Assembly: GCF_905220705.1 (NCBI RefSeq)
Contig: NZ_CAJNAT010000014.1
Coordinates: 1-64,000, forward strand
Direction: 5' to 3'
From: Paraburkholderia domus
GTDB taxonomy: Bacteria; Pseudomonadota; Gammaproteobacteria; Burkholderiales; Burkholderiaceae
DNA length: 64,000 nucleotides
Part shown: one piece after another, positions 16,092 to 25,380 of the stretch
How the letters are laid out: each line of letters starts with the position of its first letter
How positions within the stretch are numbered: the stretch's first letter is position 1
Notes under the pieces: model-generated
Told to the model about the DNA's origin: nothing
The model's input: only the letters and a program-made list of their open reading frames with translations
Database searches by the model: none
Position numbers and translations under genes: made by a program

Positions 16092-18916
16092 GCGAGCACC
16101 TTCTGAATACGTTGCGGGGTGACCGGCAGGTCGGTAAATCGATGGCCAATTGCGTGCGCGATACCATTCACGATGGCGCCGACCACCGGAATCATCACGA
16201 CCTCGGCGATGCCCTTCGGCGGATCGGTCTCGGTCAGCGGCGGCAGCACTTCACCGGTCTGGGTCCAGACGGCGACGTCAGTCGCGCGCGGCAAGTGGTA
16301 GCGGTTGAAGTTCCATGTGCCGTTGCCCGGGCCGTCCTCATAGAGCGGCAAATACTCGTGCAGCGCATGGCCGATGCCCATGGCGAGGCCGCCTTGCAGT
16401 TGGCCCGATACGAGTTGCGGTGAAAGCTGATTGCCGCATTCCATGATCGAGTGATGCGCGAGCAGGTCCACCTTGCCGCTCACTTCGTGCACCGACAGTT
16501 CGACCAGCGTGCCGACCGCGCTGTAGTACGTGACCGCCGCGTTGTTGCGCTGAACCGGCGGATAGAACACGCGCTGACGGTCGAGCACGCGGTAGCTGTT
16601 CGTCGTGGTTTGCAGCTTCGTTTTATCGGCCGAAGCGTTGTCGCCATAGCGAAGCGCGAGCCCGTCGAGCGGCAGACGTTCGACGCTGCCGTCGATCTCG
16701 AAGTCCGACTCAGTCCATTGCCAGCGATTGAACACGTGCACCGTCGCGCCTGTTACCAGACCCAACTCGTGCGCCTTCTTCGCGAGCTGTTCGAACGGCA
16801 GCGCTTCGAGCCCCGCCGCGGACAGCTTGCCGTCGACCCAACGCGCGTCCTCGATGCGCACCACCAGCGGCGCGGCTTGACCACCGCCGCCACCCTGGCT
16901 CCAGATCGCCATCGCCGCCGGCCACAAGCCGTGCGAGAAGACGACCCGTGCTGCTTCGCGCGTGCTGTGCGTGAAGTAGAAGGCGGAATTCGTCGCGCTC
17001 GACGGCGACGCATAACCCGGTGACCAGCGCGGATTCGAGGCCAGCTTGTCCTGGTCCGCTTGCGACATCATGTACGGATCGCCGCTCGTGACGACCGGCA
17101 GATCGGGCCAATCGGTGATCGCGACATGCACGTCGGTGGCCGGCATGCCGAGCCACTTCGCGACCGCGACGGCCTGCGAGGTCGACATGCCGGTGCCGAT
17201 TTCGGCAGCCGTATGTTGCAGGCTGATCTTGCCATCGGCGCTGAACTCGACCTTCGCAAACGAGGTCTCCGCACCCGTGCCGAAGTCCTTCTGCACACAC
17301 GCAAAACCGACGCCATAACGCTTGCCCGGATTCGCGGCTTCGAACTCGGCTTTACGCTTCGTGCGATTCACCCACAGCGGATGAACCTTCGCTTTCTGCA
17401 ACACATCGTCGACACGAATCGCGCCGGCGGGCACCGCGCCCTGGGTGTTCTTCATGCCCGAGCGCAGCGCGTTTTTCAGGCGGAAGTCGATCGGATCGAC
17501 ATTCAGCTGCGCGGCGATTTCGTCGATCATCATTTCGGTCGCGGCCATGCTTTGCAGCGTGCCGTAACCGCGTGCCGAACCTGCGTCGATTGCGCGCGAG
17601 GCGATCGCCACCGCCGAGAGATCGTTCTTCGGAAAGTAGTAGATCGATTGCGCGGCCGTCGCGCCGACCATCGCCACCGACGGCGAGAAGTTGCAGCGAC
17701 CGCCGCCGTCCGCTTGCATCGCGGCCGTGAACGATTGCAGCAGACCCGTGTTCTTATCGACCGCGATCCGGTAGTTCATCTTGAACGCGTGGCGTTTCAA
17801 GGACGTCTGGAACTGCTCGTAGCGATCGTTGGCGAGACGCACCGGACGGCCGTCCGCATACATCGCGCAGACGAGGCCATAGAACGGCACGTTGAAGTGG
17901 TCCTTCGAACCATAGCCGACGGTGTAGCACGGGTGAATGAACAGGTTCTTCACCGGGAACGCGCACTTCGCGACCATGCCCGCGGCACTATCGGCGACCT
18001 CGGACGGCGCCTGGGTCGGCACGACCATGTGCAGCGATTGCGTCGCGGCGTCGTACCAGCAGTTCGCGTTGTCGGGTTCGAGCGCGGCCGTGTCGATCGA
18101 CTGCGTGTTGTACTCGCGCTCCATCACAAGCCAGTCCGCCGACGGATGATCCAGTTCCTGCTGGATCTGTCCGGCATGGAACATGCCCTGCTCGTCGAGC
18201 TTGCCGTGTTCGACGCCGTCCGGCCACACCGGCTGATGCTTACGCATCATGCTCGGGAACACCGGCGCATCTTTCAGGCTGGAGAAGATGTCGTCGTCAT
18301 ACGGCGTCTTGCCGCCGACGCGCACGAAACGGAACGTGCCCCACGGATCGCGTTCGAGCGGCCCGCTTTGCGCGCCGTAACGGATGATCTGATCCTGGAA
18401 CTTCAGTTTGTCTTTCGCGAAACGGAAGCGCGCGAAGTCGTGATAGATCAGGATCGCGACCGCCTGGCCGAGATACGCGGGCGTCTTGCCCGGCGGCAGC
18501 AACATGTCGTCGCCATAGAAGGCCGGGAAGATCAGGCCGTCGCGCGTCAGATCGTCTGCCGTCACCACACGGTCAGGCTTCAGTTCGTCGCCGAGCAGCG
18601 AGAGATCGAAGCCTTCGTAGCTGCGGTCGGCTTGCGTCGTGCGCAGGATGAAAGCGTGCGACTGCTGTTGCGGCCAGTGCGGCATGTCGGTGGCGCGGAC
18701 GTCGCGCGCGAACACTTTCGAGCCGGTCACTTTGGCGATCCCGTCGATACGGAATTTCGCCTGACCGTGTGTCGCATCCCACTGAACCGGCGTCAGAATT
18801 TTGTCTTCGAACAACGCAGCGAATGCGCGGCTGCCCATCGGCGCGATATACACCGACACACCCGCCAACACGCTGGCCTTCAGAAAACTACGACGCGAAA
18901 GGTCGAGTTTCCCCAT
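16088..18916 (-). CDS. Molybdopterin-binding subunit, xanthine dehydrogenase family, set B
   Basis: A 942-residue large subunit, about 195 residues longer than set A. It starts with a twin-arginine signal (SRRSFLKASVLAG), so it is exported by Tat. Recognisable parts are the aldehyde oxidase-type N-terminal domain from about residue 40, GSARGYGTLQS in the molybdopterin domain, AAEIGTGMSTSQAVA, and QGGLAMGIGHALHEYLPLYED near the end. ATG 18916 has AAGGAG seven bases upstream. It is the first gene of the operon, whereas in set A the small subunit comes first. Substrate unknown; an aldehyde or N-heterocycle is likely. Confidence 0.9.
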   Translation of the reverse strand: MGKLDLSRRSFLKASVLAGVSVYIAPMGSRAFAALFEDKILTPVQWDATHGQAKFRIDGIAKVTGSKVFARDVRATDMPHWPQQQSHAFILRTTQADRSYEGFDLSLLGDELKPDRVVTADDLTRDGLIFPAFYGDDMLLPPGKTPAYLGQAVAILIYHDFARFRFAKDKLKFQDQIIRYGAQSGPLERDPWGTFRFVRVGGKTPYDDDIFSSLKDAPVFPSMMRKHQPVWPDGVEHGKLDEQGMFHAGQIQQELDHPSADWLVMEREYNTQSIDTAALEPDNANCWYDAATQSLHMVVPTQAPSEVADSAAGMVAKCAFPVKNLFIHPCYTVGYGSKDHFNVPFYGLVCAMYADGRPVRLANDRYEQFQTSLKRHAFKMNYRIAVDKNTGLLQSFTAAMQADGGGRCNFSPSVAMVGATAAQSIYYFPKNDLSAVAIASRAIDAGSARGYGTLQSMAATEMMIDEIAAQLNVDPIDFRLKNALRSGMKNTQGAVPAGAIRVDDVLQKAKVHPLWVNRTKRKAEFEAANPGKRYGVGFACVQKDFGTGAETSFAKVEFSADGKISLQHTAAEIGTGMSTSQAVAVAKWLGMPATDVHVAITDWPDLPVVTSGDPYMMSQADQDKLASNPRWSPGYASPSSATNSAFYFTHSTREAARVVFSHGLWPAAMAIWSQGGGGGQAAPLVVRIEDARWVDGKLSAAGLEALPFEQLAKKAHELGLVTGATVHVFNRWQWTESDFEIDGSVERLPLDGLALRYGDNASADKTKLQTTTNSYRVLDRQRVFYPPVQRNNAAVTYYSAVGTLVELSVHEVSGKVDLLAHHSIMECGNQLSPQLVSGQLQGGLAMGIGHALHEYLPLYEDGPGNGTWNFNRYHLPRATDVAVWTQTGEVLPPLTETDPPKGIAEVVMIPVVGAIVNGIAHAIGHRFTDLPVTPQRIQKVLA

Positions 18917-19291
18917 GGACTTCTCCTTTAGTGAACACAGCGGCAACCCGATAGCAGGACGGACGCGGAACACAGGCCGGCGCGGCCGCGTACTAGATTA
19001 CACGCGACGGACCTGCGCTGGACTGCTGTAAACCACGAGGGAGGTGTTCGAACCGCGAGCGCTTACGTGTGCCCGGGCATGCAGGCGACGTGCAGCGGAC
19101 ATCACGTCGGCGATGCCGCAGTCGATCTGATTTACCTTGAACTGCAGTGAGTTGCCTTTTCCCTGCCCTACAGAGGGCAAGGGGCCGGATTATCTCGCTG
19201 TTTAGACACACGGTGCGTCATTTTTTGTCTTCTATCGCGAAAATAACGGATCGGGTATGGACCGCTATAACAGCGGGCTTATAACGCTCAA
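18917..19291. other. Intergenic region upstream of molybdenum hydroxylase set B
   Basis: No supported gene. It should hold the promoter of the minus-strand operon. A dyad TGCCCT-ACAG-AGGGCA lies at 19164-19179, possibly an operator or weak terminator. Confidence 0.5.
19164..19179. promoter_or_regulatory. Short dyad TGCCCT-n4-AGGGCA
   Basis: A perfect 6-bp inverted repeat around ACAG, about 250 bp upstream of the set B operon start. It may bind a regulator; there is no T run to support a terminator. Confidence 0.3.
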
Positions 19292-20047
19292 CTAAGCACG
19301 CAAGATCGTGATGCCCAATGCCTCGAACGGCACGGTAAGCGCCTCTGGCGTGGTCCGCTCAACGACGATCGTGCTGGCCGCCGACACGTCCGCAATCTTG
19401 TAGGCCGACGCCGCATTGAGTTTTTCCGCCGACGCCAGCACCACCGTTTCCGCCGCATGTTCCGCGAGCGCGCGCTTGACGTAAGCCTCCTCCATATCGC
19501 CGGTGCTCAAGCCCGCTTGCGGATGTACGCCGGTCACGCCCATGAAATAGAAGTCGGCGCGAATATGACTGAGCGCTTCGATCGCCGCTGCACCCACGTT
19601 GACCATCGAATGCCGGAACAGGCGCCCGCCAATCATGATGATCTCGAGTTCCGTATGCTCCGCCAGTTCGACGGCAATGCTCGGGCTGTGCGTGACGATC
19701 GTCGCCCGCAAGTCGCGCGGCAGGTGACGCGCCAGTTGCACGGCAGTCGTGCCGCCGTCAATGAACGCAATCTGCCCGTGCGCGATCATGCCCGCTGCCG
19801 CCCGGCCGATCGCCGCCTTCGACGCCGATTCGATGCGCTCGCGCCCGGCAAAATCCACCGCCGCCGGCGACGCCGGCAACGCACCGCCATGCACGCGCTG
19901 AAGCTGCCCCTCGGCGGCGAGTTCGCGCAAATCGCGCCGGACGGTGTCTTCGGAGACGTCGAATTCCGTGCTCAGGGTTTTGGCAATCACCTGGCCATCA
20001 CGCTTGAGCGCTTCAAGAATCAACTGTTTTCTTTGCGATGTGAGCAC
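19292..20047 (-). CDS. DeoR-family transcriptional regulator
   Basis: A 251-residue repressor. The N-terminal winged helix-turn-helix includes VSEDTVRRDLRELAAEGQLQRVHGGA, diagnostic of the DeoR family. The C-terminal sugar-phosphate sensing domain contains FIDGGTTAVQLARHL and GVTGVHPQAGLSTGD. The start is taken as GTG at 20047, which gives the usual length; an open frame reaches 20407 but that part overlaps the NudK gene and looks non-coding. It is divergent from the Nudix gene, so it may control it as well as itself. Confidence 0.88.
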   Translation of the reverse strand: MLTSQRKQLILEALKRDGQVIAKTLSTEFDVSEDTVRRDLRELAAEGQLQRVHGGALPASPAAVDFAGRERIESASKAAIGRAAAGMIAHGQIAFIDGGTTAVQLARHLPRDLRATIVTHSPSIAVELAEHTELEIIMIGGRLFRHSMVNVGAAAIEALSHIRADFYFMGVTGVHPQAGLSTGDMEEAYVKRALAEHAAETVVLASAEKLNAASAYKIADVSAASTIVVERTTPEALTVPFEALGITILRA

Positions 20048-20077
20048 GGTGGGGGTCCTGGAAGCAATTTGGCAAAC

Positions 20078-20114
20078 TGCACGAAATTTCTTGTTTTTGC
20101 ACGATGCTGCACGA
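20078..20114 (+). promoter_or_regulatory. Three phased TGCACGA repeats between deoR-type gene and nudK
   Basis: Direct copies of TGCACGA start at 20078, 20098 and 20108, i.e. 20 and 10 bases apart, on the same face of the helix. They lie in the 123-bp gap between the divergent genes. DeoR-family repressors often bind tandem repeats, so this is a candidate operator. Confidence 0.5.
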
Positions 20115-20170
20115 TACCATGAATTGTGCGCGGTGCGGACCGCGTTTCCCAACAGGACAGGATGCAAACC

Positions 20171-20758
20171 ATGAACGAAATTGCCGGCCGGGTGCGAATC
20201 GTCGACGTGAAAGTGCTTTCGGATGACTGGTACGTGCTGAAGAAAATCACCTTCGACTATCAACGCGCGGACGGCAGTTGGCAACGCCAGAGCCGCGAAA
20301 CCTACGATCGCGGCAACGGCGCAACGCTGCTGCTCTACGACGCGCGCCGCCGCACGGTGGTGCTGACCCGGCAATTCCGTCTGCCGGCTTTCGTCAATGG
20401 CCATCACGGCATGCTGATCGAGGCGCCGGCGGGGCTGCTGGAGGCGGCCTCACCTGAGGAACGGATTCGCGCTGAAGTCGAGGAGGAAACTGGCTACCGC
20501 GTGCACGAAGTGCGCAAGGTATTCGAAGCCTTCATGAGCCCCGGTTCGGTGACGGAAAAGCTGCACTTTTTCGTCGCTGAATACGATCCGGTGGCAAAGG
20601 TCGGCGCGGGCGGTGGAATTGCCGACGAAGGCGAAGATATCGAGGTACTGGAACTGCCGGTGGACGAAGCACTGGCGATGATCAAGCGTGGCGAGATCGT
20701 CGACGGCAAGACGATCATGTTGTTGCAGTACGCAAAATTGAATCTGTTCGACGCCTAG
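20171..20758 (+). CDS. nudK: Nudix hydrolase, NudK-like (GDP-mannose pyrophosphatase family)
   Basis: A 195-residue enzyme that follows the layout of E. coli NudK along its length: REVYDRGNGATLLLYD-like segment, VVLTRQFRLPAFVNG, IEAPAGLLEAASPEERIRAE then EVEEETGY with the metal-binding Glu residues, EAFMSPGSVTEKLHFFVAEY, and EDIEVLELPVDEALAMIKRGEIVDGKT. NudK hydrolyses GDP-mannose and related nucleotide sugars. The position corresponding to the first Glu of the Nudix box appears to be Ser. An ATG nine bases upstream (20162) is an alternative start. Confidence 0.82.
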   Translation: MNEIAGRVRIVDVKVLSDDWYVLKKITFDYQRADGSWQRQSRETYDRGNGATLLLYDARRRTVVLTRQFRLPAFVNGHHGMLIEAPAGLLEAASPEERIRAEVEEETGYRVHEVRKVFEAFMSPGSVTEKLHFFVAEYDPVAKVGAGGGIADEGEDIEVLELPVDEALAMIKRGEIVDGKTIMLLQYAKLNLFDA

Positions 20759-21074
20759 GCGCCGGCTCACAGGTCGTTCGGCTGGATCAACGGTGGCGGG
20801 TATGGGCGCTTGCCCGAAAAGTGGCGAGCGCCCGGCTGCCTCTATGGCTGTTCTGTCAGCGGCCCAACTGCGAGCCAGGCATTTCAGACTGATCCCACGC
20901 GACGTTGGGAAAAGGCCGATATGTTGAAGAACATCAAAAAAATATCCTTACGGGTCCTTTTAAAGTCTGCCTCGCTGTCAAAGCGATACAAGTTTTTAAA
21001 CGGGACAACTATTTCCGTCAGCATATTTTTTACTTCGTCAGCTTGATCGAGCCGGCGGATGATTTGAGGTTTAA
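20759..21074. other. Intergenic region
   Basis: No confident gene. Two overlapping open frames (about 20900-21050) read short basic peptides, but neither has a clear ribosome-binding site or a family signature. Confidence 0.4.
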
Positions 21075-21404
21075 GTGGATTCTCTTAATTCAGCGAACAG
21101 ATTCATGGGTGGCATCTTTTTCGGCACCGTGGTCGCTGCAGTCGTCATGGTGTTGCTGTGCAACGCCGGTGAATTTTCGCCGTTTATAGCGAAGCTGCAT
21201 GCTTTGGAGCAGGTCGTCCTGACCGCGCTCATCTCCCTCGTTATCGTCGATTCAAAGCCATTGGCCTATAAGACCGTCTGGCGTGACCGCCGCTGCAGTT
21301 TCGTACTCGATGAAGATCTGAGCGCGACTATTCGCGGCCGGACCTTTGGCATTCCTGCTGGCGTAGTAATCGGGATTCTGATTCAGAACCATGTCATGAA
21401 CTGA
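21075..21404 (+). CDS. Small hypothetical membrane protein, 109 aa
   Basis: A 109-residue protein with about three hydrophobic stretches (residues 12-30, 44-60 and 88-104). The start is GTG with GAGG five bases upstream; an ATG at 21105 is an alternative. I do not recognise it. The gene is convergent with the porin gene, 47 bp away. Base composition is somewhat less GC-rich than its neighbours. Confidence 0.45.
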   Translation: MDSLNSANRFMGGIFFGTVVAAVVMVLLCNAGEFSPFIAKLHALEQVVLTALISLVIVDSKPLAYKTVWRDRRCSFVLDEDLSATIRGRTFGIPAGVVIGILIQNHVMN

Positions 21405-21451
21405 ACCGGCCGCGCCCGCCAGACGTACGCGACCGGCATACCCTGCTGCCC

Positions 21452-22624
21452 CTAGAACTTATGCCGAATCGCCGCGCGCACCACGACCTGCTTCGACGTC
21501 GATGACGGCGACTGGGTGCCGGGCGTGAAAGCATCGTCCAGAATCGAGTAGGTGGAGTCGCCCGTCACCTGCTGATACTCGCCCTGAATGTACACATCGG
21601 TACGTTTGGACAGGTTGTAGTCCGCCATCAAGCCGAACGAATGAATTTTCGGCTTCACGCCGCCGCTCGAGGCGTCGTAGGTTTCCATCGTGTAGACGTA
21701 CTGCGCGCCGACGAACAGCATCGGCGAAATCTGATACTTGCCGTTCACTTCGAAGTTCTGATACTTCAGCGAGTTCAACAACACGCCCGGTGGCGCGAGC
21801 GGCATCACACCGAGATAGCCGTTGCCGGTCGGGTCCAGATAGTTCGAGTTGGTGTACACGAAGCCGGCAGTCGCTGGGCCGAACGTGTAAGTGATGCCGC
21901 CGCCGAACACGCGCATGCGGGCGGCGATAAAGCTGGCGTCGTTCGCGGTGATCGCGCCGGTTGAGCCGTTGCCGGGATTGTCGGCCTGCAGATACGCCGC
22001 GGCCACCAGCAGCCCGCCATAGGTGTACTGGCCGCCGAAACTGTACGCGCGATTGTTGGCAAAGTTGGTGTCGTTGCTGAAGCTGTAGACGCCGCCGAAC
22101 TGGAAGCCCGAGAGCGACGGGCTGGTGTACTTGACGCTGTTGTCGAGACGGAACGAGTTGTCGGTGTTGTCGTTATCGTATGGATGCGAGAACAGTGCAC
22201 CGGCCCAGTTGCCGTTAGCCGTAGTCTGCGCCAGATAGTCGACCACCGAGTCGTACTGGCGGCCGAATGTCAATGTGCCGTACGGCTCCGAACTCAGGCC
22301 GACGAAGGCCTGGCGGCCGAACATCCGGCCGCCCTGGTTGAGCCGTCCTGAACTGACGTCGAAGCCGTTTTCCAGCTGGAAGATTGCCTTCAGGCCGCCG
22401 CCCAGGTCCTCGGCGCCTTTCAGGCCCCAGCGGCTGCCTTGCGCATAGCCGCTCGCAAGTTCATAGACATGGCCGCGGCCGACATTGTTGGTGTAGTTGA
22501 TGCCTTCATCGAGTACGCCATACAGCGACACACTCGTCTGGGCGAAAGCAGGCGGGGAGAAAATGGCTAGCGAAGTGGCGGACAAAGCGGTGGAGACAGC
22601 CAGCGCGAACACTTGCTTGTTCAT
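21452..22624 (-). CDS. Outer-membrane porin (Gram-negative betaproteobacterial type)
   Basis: A 390-residue porin with a Sec signal cleaved after PPAFAQ (about residue 28). The mature N-terminus SVSLYGVLDEGINYTNN, the segment GSRWGLKGAEDLGGGLKAIFQLENGFD, the RQAFVGLSSEPYGTLTFGRQYD motif and the C-terminal Phe (RHKF) are hallmarks of 16-strand trimeric porins in Burkholderia and relatives. The start has GGGAG upstream. It is a single gene; general diffusion of small solutes is the expected role. Confidence 0.93.
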   Translation of the reverse strand: MNKQVFALAVSTALSATSLAIFSPPAFAQTSVSLYGVLDEGINYTNNVGRGHVYELASGYAQGSRWGLKGAEDLGGGLKAIFQLENGFDVSSGRLNQGGRMFGRQAFVGLSSEPYGTLTFGRQYDSVVDYLAQTTANGNWAGALFSHPYDNDNTDNSFRLDNSVKYTSPSLSGFQFGGVYSFSNDTNFANNRAYSFGGQYTYGGLLVAAAYLQADNPGNGSTGAITANDASFIAARMRVFGGGITYTFGPATAGFVYTNSNYLDPTGNGYLGVMPLAPPGVLLNSLKYQNFEVNGKYQISPMLFVGAQYVYTMETYDASSGGVKPKIHSFGLMADYNLSKRTDVYIQGEYQQVTGDSTYSILDDAFTPGTQSPSSTSKQVVVRAAIRHKF

Positions 22625-23203
22625 GATGATCTCCCTGAGCTCGAGCAATGGGACAACTCGATCCGACCGCTTTCTTTTTGACGCTTCTCGAGGCGTTTAG
22701 CGACCCCGGCGCGCTTTCAGGAAATCCTCACACGCCGTTGCGTCGCCGTCCATCGGGTGTCACGCCCATATCTCAAAACGTTGCGAAATCTCCACTGCGA
22801 GGGGCAGCCTCTTTTGTCGCGGCGCTTATTCAGGTAAACGGCGCTGCGCCGCCAGGACTTGAGCCGGCTGCCGTATTGACCGCCTTGGCCCTGCACGTCC
22901 TGTAGCCGCTTTGTCATGGAAAGAAATATAATCGAAAGCTTTTGCGGCGGCGCAGCGGAACTCCGCGCCGCCCACCGGGTCACTTTTACTGGCCTCTGCA
23001 ACCGAGCCTCGCGCGGCCGGTTCAAGCGGCGACACGGATGAGCGCCCCGCGGGTCGCGCATCCACGCGGCGGCCATCTGCGGTTCGGCCACCCGCGGGGC
23101 GGCCGTCCGCCGCAACACCTGATCCAATTTCAAAAAGCTTGGTGAGACGCCTGCCGCGCTGGACTAGCGCGCCGTCGCACGGGGCTGCTTTTGGCGCCAC
23201 ACA
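22625..23203. other. Long divergent intergenic region with GC-rich inverted repeat
   Basis: This 579-bp region lies between the porin and the OpgC-like gene. I see no convincing gene. It contains a perfect 11-bp inverted repeat at 23044-23054 and 23090-23100 in a GC-rich stretch, which could form a stem-loop in the leader of the OpgC-like mRNA. Confidence 0.5.
23044..23100 (+). repeat. 11-bp inverted repeat in opgC leader
   Basis: GCCCCGCGGGT at 23044-23054 is repeated in inverse as ACCCGCGGGGC at 23090-23100, 35 bases apart and ending 103 bp before the start codon. No T run follows. Confidence 0.5.
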
Positions 23204-24313
23204 ATGCAAAAGTCGCAATCCCGCTTGATCGAGCTCGATTTTTTTCGCGGGCTGGTCCTCCTCATCATCGTCGTCGATCACATCGGCGGCAGCATTCTGT
23301 CGCGCGTCACGCTGCATGCGTATGCGCTGTGCGACGCGGCTGAAGTTTTCGTGTTCCTCGGCGGCTTCGCCACCGCCACGGCCTACGCGGCGCTCGCCGA
23401 ACGGCGTAACGAAGCAACTGCCCGCAGCCGCTTCCTGCGGCGCTCGCTCGAAATCTATCGCGCGTTCCTCATCACTGCCGGCTTGATGCTGCTGGTCAGC
23501 GCGGTGCTAAGCGCGTTCAGTATCGACGGCCCGAATCTGGCCACCACCGATCTCGACGATCTGATGACCACCCCCGTCGCCGCCCTGCGCGACATCCTGC
23601 TATTCCGCCGTCAGCCGTATCTCGCTTCCGTGTTGCCGATGTACGCGTTCTTCGCGCTGCTGGTACCCATGATCCTGCCGCTCGCGCGCAGCAAGCCGTG
23701 GCTGCTGCTGGCCGGCAGTGTTGCGCTGTGGGCGGGCGCACCGGCTGTCAACGCCTACCTGCCCGCCGCACCGGACATGCACTGGGATTTCAACCCGTTT
23801 GCCTGGCAGTTGCTGTTCGTGCTCGGCGTGCTGGCACGTTGCCAGCCGGTTTATCAACGGATCAGCACACACCGTCTCGGCTGGCTGGTCAGCGTGCTCG
23901 CGTTCGCCGTGGTGGCTGCCGCGGCCTACTACAAGCTGTTTATCGAACGCGAGCCGCTCGACGGCAGCTTCAAGCAAAATCTCTCCTACCTGCGCGCTGT
24001 CAATTTTCTCGCGATTGCGTGGCTCGTCGCGAACCTGATCCAGCTCGGCTGGGCGAGGAAGCTCGCGCAATGGGCACCGTGGGTCGGCATGATCGGCCGC
24101 AAAGGGCTGCTGTGCTTTATCGCAGGCGCCGTGATTTCGCTGGTCGTCGATTCGGTGCTGTATGCCGCCACCGATGGCTATCTGAACTATCCCCTCGGGC
24201 TGCTGGCGGATGCCTGCGCGGTCGGCGCGCTGTTCGCCGTCGCCAAAGCGTCGGAGCCGCTCAAGCGCTTCATGACGCATCTGTGGAGTTCGCGTCTCAG
24301 GACGTCGCCCTGA
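23204..24313 (+). CDS. OpgC-domain integral membrane protein (acyltransferase-like)
   Basis: A 369-residue protein with about ten hydrophobic segments. The start RLIELDFFRGLVLLIIVVDHIGG with the conserved DFFRG and Asp-His pair, and VFLGGFATATAYAAL, are typical of the OpgC_C family, related to membrane acyltransferases. E. coli OpgC adds succinyl groups to periplasmic glucans, so envelope glucan modification is plausible. Next to it on the same strand is a secreted esterase that could act on the same or a related polymer (inference). Confidence 0.82.
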   Translation: MQKSQSRLIELDFFRGLVLLIIVVDHIGGSILSRVTLHAYALCDAAEVFVFLGGFATATAYAALAERRNEATARSRFLRRSLEIYRAFLITAGLMLLVSAVLSAFSIDGPNLATTDLDDLMTTPVAALRDILLFRRQPYLASVLPMYAFFALLVPMILPLARSKPWLLLAGSVALWAGAPAVNAYLPAAPDMHWDFNPFAWQLLFVLGVLARCQPVYQRISTHRLGWLVSVLAFAVVAAAAYYKLFIEREPLDGSFKQNLSYLRAVNFLAIAWLVANLIQLGWARKLAQWAPWVGMIGRKGLLCFIAGAVISLVVDSVLYAATDGYLNYPLGLLADACAVGALFAVAKASEPLKRFMTHLWSSRLRTSP

Positions 24314-24474
24314 GTGAGTGAGCAGCTTGCGCACGCGCGCGAGCTTTTGCCTTGTTGTCGCTTGCCGCTCGCTTATCTAACGAGTTGCACCCCACTGGCG
24401 CTTGCCGATTTCCACCGCCGATACTGATAGCATGACAGCCGCGCTCGACCTGCGCGACGGCCTCCTACCCTGAA

Positions 24475-25335
24475 ATGCGTCTATTACTCCATTCCGCACT
24501 CCTCGCGCTCTGCGCCGCCGTCGGCGCGCCGGCGAGCGCCAGCACCGTCATCAGCCGAAGCTTCCATTCCGAAGCGCTTGGCCGCGACTGGGCCTACACG
24601 ATCTATCTGCCCACCGGCTACCGCCACGACGCCGCACGCATTCCCGTGCTCTACCTCCTGCACGGCAATAACGGCGACGCCAACGATTGGCTCACGCAGG
24701 GCCACCTGCAAACCACCGCCGACGCGCTGATCGAACGCAAGGAGATGCCGCCGGTCGCGATCGTGATGCCGCAAGGCGGCACGGACTGGTATGTCGATCG
24801 CAAGGAGAAGATGGAGACAGCGTTCTTCGGCGATCTGCTACCCGAGATCGAAACGCGCTACGCGGTCGCGACGCAGCGCGGCGGACGAATGATCGGCGGC
24901 GTTTCGATGGGCGGTTTCGGCGCATTGCGTTACGCCATGACCCAGCCCGAGCTCTTTTGCGGCGCGCTCCTGCTAAGCCCCGCGATTTATGCGAACGAGC
25001 CGCCGCTCGCTTCGGCGGCGCGCCGCGTCGGCGTGTTCGGCGACCGGCAGTTCGATCCGCACGTCTGGCATGCGCTCAACTATCCGGCGCAATGGGAGCG
25101 CTACATGAGCCAGCCGTACCGCCTGCCGATGTTCATCGCCGCCGGCGACGACGACCTCGCGATCCAGGCCGATGCATCATCCCTTTATACGCATCTTCGG
25201 CTGGCGGGAAATCCGGCGGCGCTGCGCATCATCGACGGCGGCCACACCTGGGATGTCTGGAGCGCGCTGCTACCCGCCGCGCTGAAATACACGCTGGGTT
25301 GCGCTAAACAGCCGGCGCGCGATCAGGAAAAGTAA
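24475..25335 (+). CDS. Exported esterase, antigen-85/esterase D-type fold
   Basis: A 286-residue alpha/beta hydrolase with a Sec signal (cleaved near ASASTV, about residue 23). The oxyanion region is YLLHGNNGD. The nucleophile elbow is GGVSMGGFGAL with the catalytic Ser near residue 144. AAGDDDLAI and DGGHTWDVW supply the likely acid and His262. The family includes S-formylglutathione hydrolases, mycolyl transferases and feruloyl esterases; export excludes a formaldehyde role. It lies 161 bp after the OpgC-like gene and could be co-transcribed. Confidence 0.82.
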   Translation: MRLLLHSALLALCAAVGAPASASTVISRSFHSEALGRDWAYTIYLPTGYRHDAARIPVLYLLHGNNGDANDWLTQGHLQTTADALIERKEMPPVAIVMPQGGTDWYVDRKEKMETAFFGDLLPEIETRYAVATQRGGRMIGGVSMGGFGALRYAMTQPELFCGALLLSPAIYANEPPLASAARRVGVFGDRQFDPHVWHALNYPAQWERYMSQPYRLPMFIAAGDDDLAIQADASSLYTHLRLAGNPAALRIIDGGHTWDVWSALLPAALKYTLGCAKQPARDQEK

Positions 25336-25380
25336 CCCGATGAATCAGCAGTGCTGATCGCGCCGGCACATTGCGTGCAA

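Noticed and set aside
17060-18931. 623-codon open frame antisense to the molybdopterin subunit B gene
   Set aside because: Arg/His-rich shadow frame; no start context or family; the true gene is on the minus strand.
22942-23145. 67-codon frame upstream of the OpgC-like gene
   Set aside because: Arg/Pro/Gly-rich reading of a GC-rich leader with no start signal; treated as non-coding with an inverted repeat.
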